Of a stretch of 6,701 nucleotides of DNA, positions 5,985 through 6,701 are shown piece after piece. The translations under genes were made by a program, and so were the position numbers. Origin of the DNA: Allobrachymonas sp. (GTDB lineage: Bacteria > Pseudomonadota > Gammaproteobacteria > Burkholderiales > Burkholderiaceae_C); the NCBI GenBank assembly GCA_018054915.1, contig JAGPIR010000021.1, forward strand, positions 5,215 through 11,915. The letters are read 5' to 3'. The notes under the pieces were generated by a model. It did not search any database and was not told the DNA's origin. It saw only the letters and a list, made by a program, of their open reading frames with translations. Positions within the stretch are counted from its first letter, which is position 1, and each line of letters starts with the position of its first letter.

Positions 5985-6449
5985 ATGAAAATGCATGTTT
6001 TGCTTTCATTCAGCCGTACGCGCATGGGCAGCGCCTTCGCCTTGTCGTTGATAACGGCGTTGTCGGGTTGCACCGTGATCTCGACGCATGCGCCATCAGT
6101 CATCCCACGCCCGCAACATCCCGCCCCTGTCATTGCCCCTCTTGCCGGCTGGACAGGAACGTACCGCACGGTACTGCCTTGTGCATACTGCGCCGGTATC
6201 CAGCTGGATCTCACGCTTTATCGTGATGCGACCTATGAATTGCTTACACAGGAACTGGGAACCGGAAAGCCTGCCATGACCCGCCGCGGCGGATTCACCT
6301 TTAACAGTGATGAAACCCGGATCATGCTTGATGCAAATGGTCAAGGCCGTAGTTTCGACATCCTGCCACCAGACCGCTTGCGCATGCTCGGAAGAGACGG
6401 ACAACCGGTTACCGGACAGGACGCCCACCGTTACATTCTCAAGAAATAG
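5985..6449 (+). CDS. Small NlpE-like lipoprotein with CxxC motif
   Basis: A 154-residue predicted lipoprotein. Residues 1-28 form a signal sequence (R11 and R13, then a hydrophobic stretch A17-L26) ending in the lipobox L26-S-G-C29; the lipidated residue would be C29, and Thr at +2 predicts the outer membrane by the E. coli Lol rule. After a Pro-rich linker (37-52) comes a domain resembling the N-terminal domain of NlpE: W-T-G-T-Y, then V-L-P-C66-A-Y-C69-A-G-I, then L-T-L-Y-R-D-A-T-Y-E-L. In E. coli NlpE, an outer-membrane sensor for surface contact and copper stress acting through Cpx, the same spot reads P-C-A-D-C. The C-terminal OB-fold domain of the full protein is absent. AAAGGG seven bases ahead supports the ATG at 5985. 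Binding of a metal or a role in envelope stress is inference from the family. Confidence 0.8.
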   Translation: MKMHVLLSFSRTRMGSAFALSLITALSGCTVISTHAPSVIPRPQHPAPVIAPLAGWTGTYRTVLPCAYCAGIQLDLTLYRDATYELLTQELGTGKPAMTRRGGFTFNSDETRIMLDANGQGRSFDILPPDRLRMLGRDGQPVTGQDAHRYILKK

Positions 6450-6474
6450 TAACCAGCCGCTCCTTACGGCCCAC

Positions 6475-6507
6475 GCCCCGCTACTTTCTACGTACCGGGG
6501 CTTTTTT
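6475..6507 (+). terminator. Intrinsic terminator after the NlpE-like gene
   Basis: GCCCCGCTAC (6475-6484) pairs with GTACCGGGGC (6492-6501) except for one C-C mismatch, giving six GC-rich outer pairs and three inner pairs around a seven-base loop, followed directly by six T (6502-6507). It lies 26 bases past the stop codon and separates the lipoprotein gene from the clpB promoter. Confidence 0.88.
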
Positions 6508-6541
6508 GTTGTGGACAAAACAACTGCAACAGACGGTCACG

Positions 6542-6572
6542 CCCTTGAAAAACCCACCATCGAACCCAGTTT
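6542..6572 (+). promoter_or_regulatory. Sigma-32 (RpoH) heat-shock promoter of clpB
   Basis: CCCTTGAAA (6542-6550) matches the sigma-32 -35 element (CTTGAAA, with the preferred upstream C bases) perfectly. After 13 bases, ACCCAGTTT (6564-6572) gives a partial match to the CCCCAT-T -10 element. A start near 6578 leaves a leader of about 25 bases before the clpB ATG. Control of clpB by RpoH is well established in proteobacteria, which makes this by-eye match much more credible. Confidence 0.78.
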
Positions 6573-6601
6573 CTTAAATAGAAAATCTTTGTGGAGCATC
6601 C

Positions 6602-6701
6602 ATGCGCATCGACAAACTCACCAGCAAATTCCAGGAAGCATTGGCCGACGCACAGAGTCTGGCGCTTGGCAAGGACAACGCATACATCCAGCCCGAACAT
6701 T
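6602..6701 (+). CDS. clpB: ATP-dependent disaggregase ClpB, 5' end
   Basis: Only the first 33 codons lie in the window; the frame runs off the right edge. The residues M-R-I-D-K-L-T-S-K-F-Q-E and A-L-A-D-A-Q-S-L-A-L-G-K-D-N are the hallmark start of ClpB/Hsp104, ahead of the N-terminal Clp repeat domain. ClpB is a cytoplasmic hexameric AAA+ chaperone that extracts polypeptides from aggregates together with DnaK. GTGGAG (6591-6596) sits five bases before the ATG at 6602. The alternative ClpA has a different N-terminus, so the identity is secure despite the short stretch; the ATPase domains cannot be checked here. Confidence 0.93.
   Translation, partial: MRIDKLTSKFQEALADAQSLALGKDNAYIQPEH

Noticed and set aside
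1..6701. CRISPR array, tRNA/rRNA gene, insertion sequence, prophage or a new defence system
   Set aside because: I looked for direct repeats with spacers, cloverleaf-like segments, transposase or integrase motifs and unusual gene clusters and saw none; every sizeable gene belongs to a known housekeeping or stress family.

Overview
The window reads as ordinary chromosomal DNA of a beta-proteobacterium, most likely of the order Burkholderiales. The reasons are the alaA-hom-thrC gene order with an Mth938-domain gene and a bcp gene beside it, the beta-type protein sequences, and a moderately GC-rich coding strand with strong third-position bias. The genus cannot be fixed from this sequence alone. 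I see no phage, transposase, tRNA, rRNA, CRISPR array or accessory island.

Layout from left to right. Bases 1-243 are the 3' end of a plus-strand gene for a penicillin-binding-protein-7-type D-Ala-D-Ala endopeptidase. It converges on a minus-strand bcp gene (thiol peroxidase), and the two share an A/T-flanked hairpin that should terminate in both directions. Further upstream on the minus strand, behind a 199-base gap with small inverted repeats, is a gene for a Mth938-like (DUF498) protein. It is divergent from alaA, and the two share a short AT-rich promoter region.

The centre is an amino-acid block on the plus strand: alaA (glutamate-pyruvate aminotransferase), hom (homoserine dehydrogenase with a C-terminal ACT domain) and thrC (threonine synthase). 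The hom stop and thrC start overlap by one base, so those two are almost certainly co-transcribed and coupled. Together hom and thrC carry aspartate semialdehyde towards threonine; the homoserine kinase step must be encoded elsewhere. After thrC come a small lipoprotein gene with an NlpE-like N-terminal domain, with its own promoter and a strong terminator, and then the first 33 codons of clpB behind a convincing sigma-32 heat-shock promoter.

No new multi-gene system is visible. The most notable point is about 90 bases within thrC that add a Pro/Ser/Ala-rich stretch just before the conserved PSGNFGN motif. The segment is bounded by imperfect inverted repeats and contains a small hairpin, which suggests that a short repeat element was inserted in frame into an essential biosynthetic gene. 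Lesser points are a Bcp that lacks the classical resolving cysteine, the heat-shock promoter of clpB, and an NlpE-type protein reduced to the CxxC domain.
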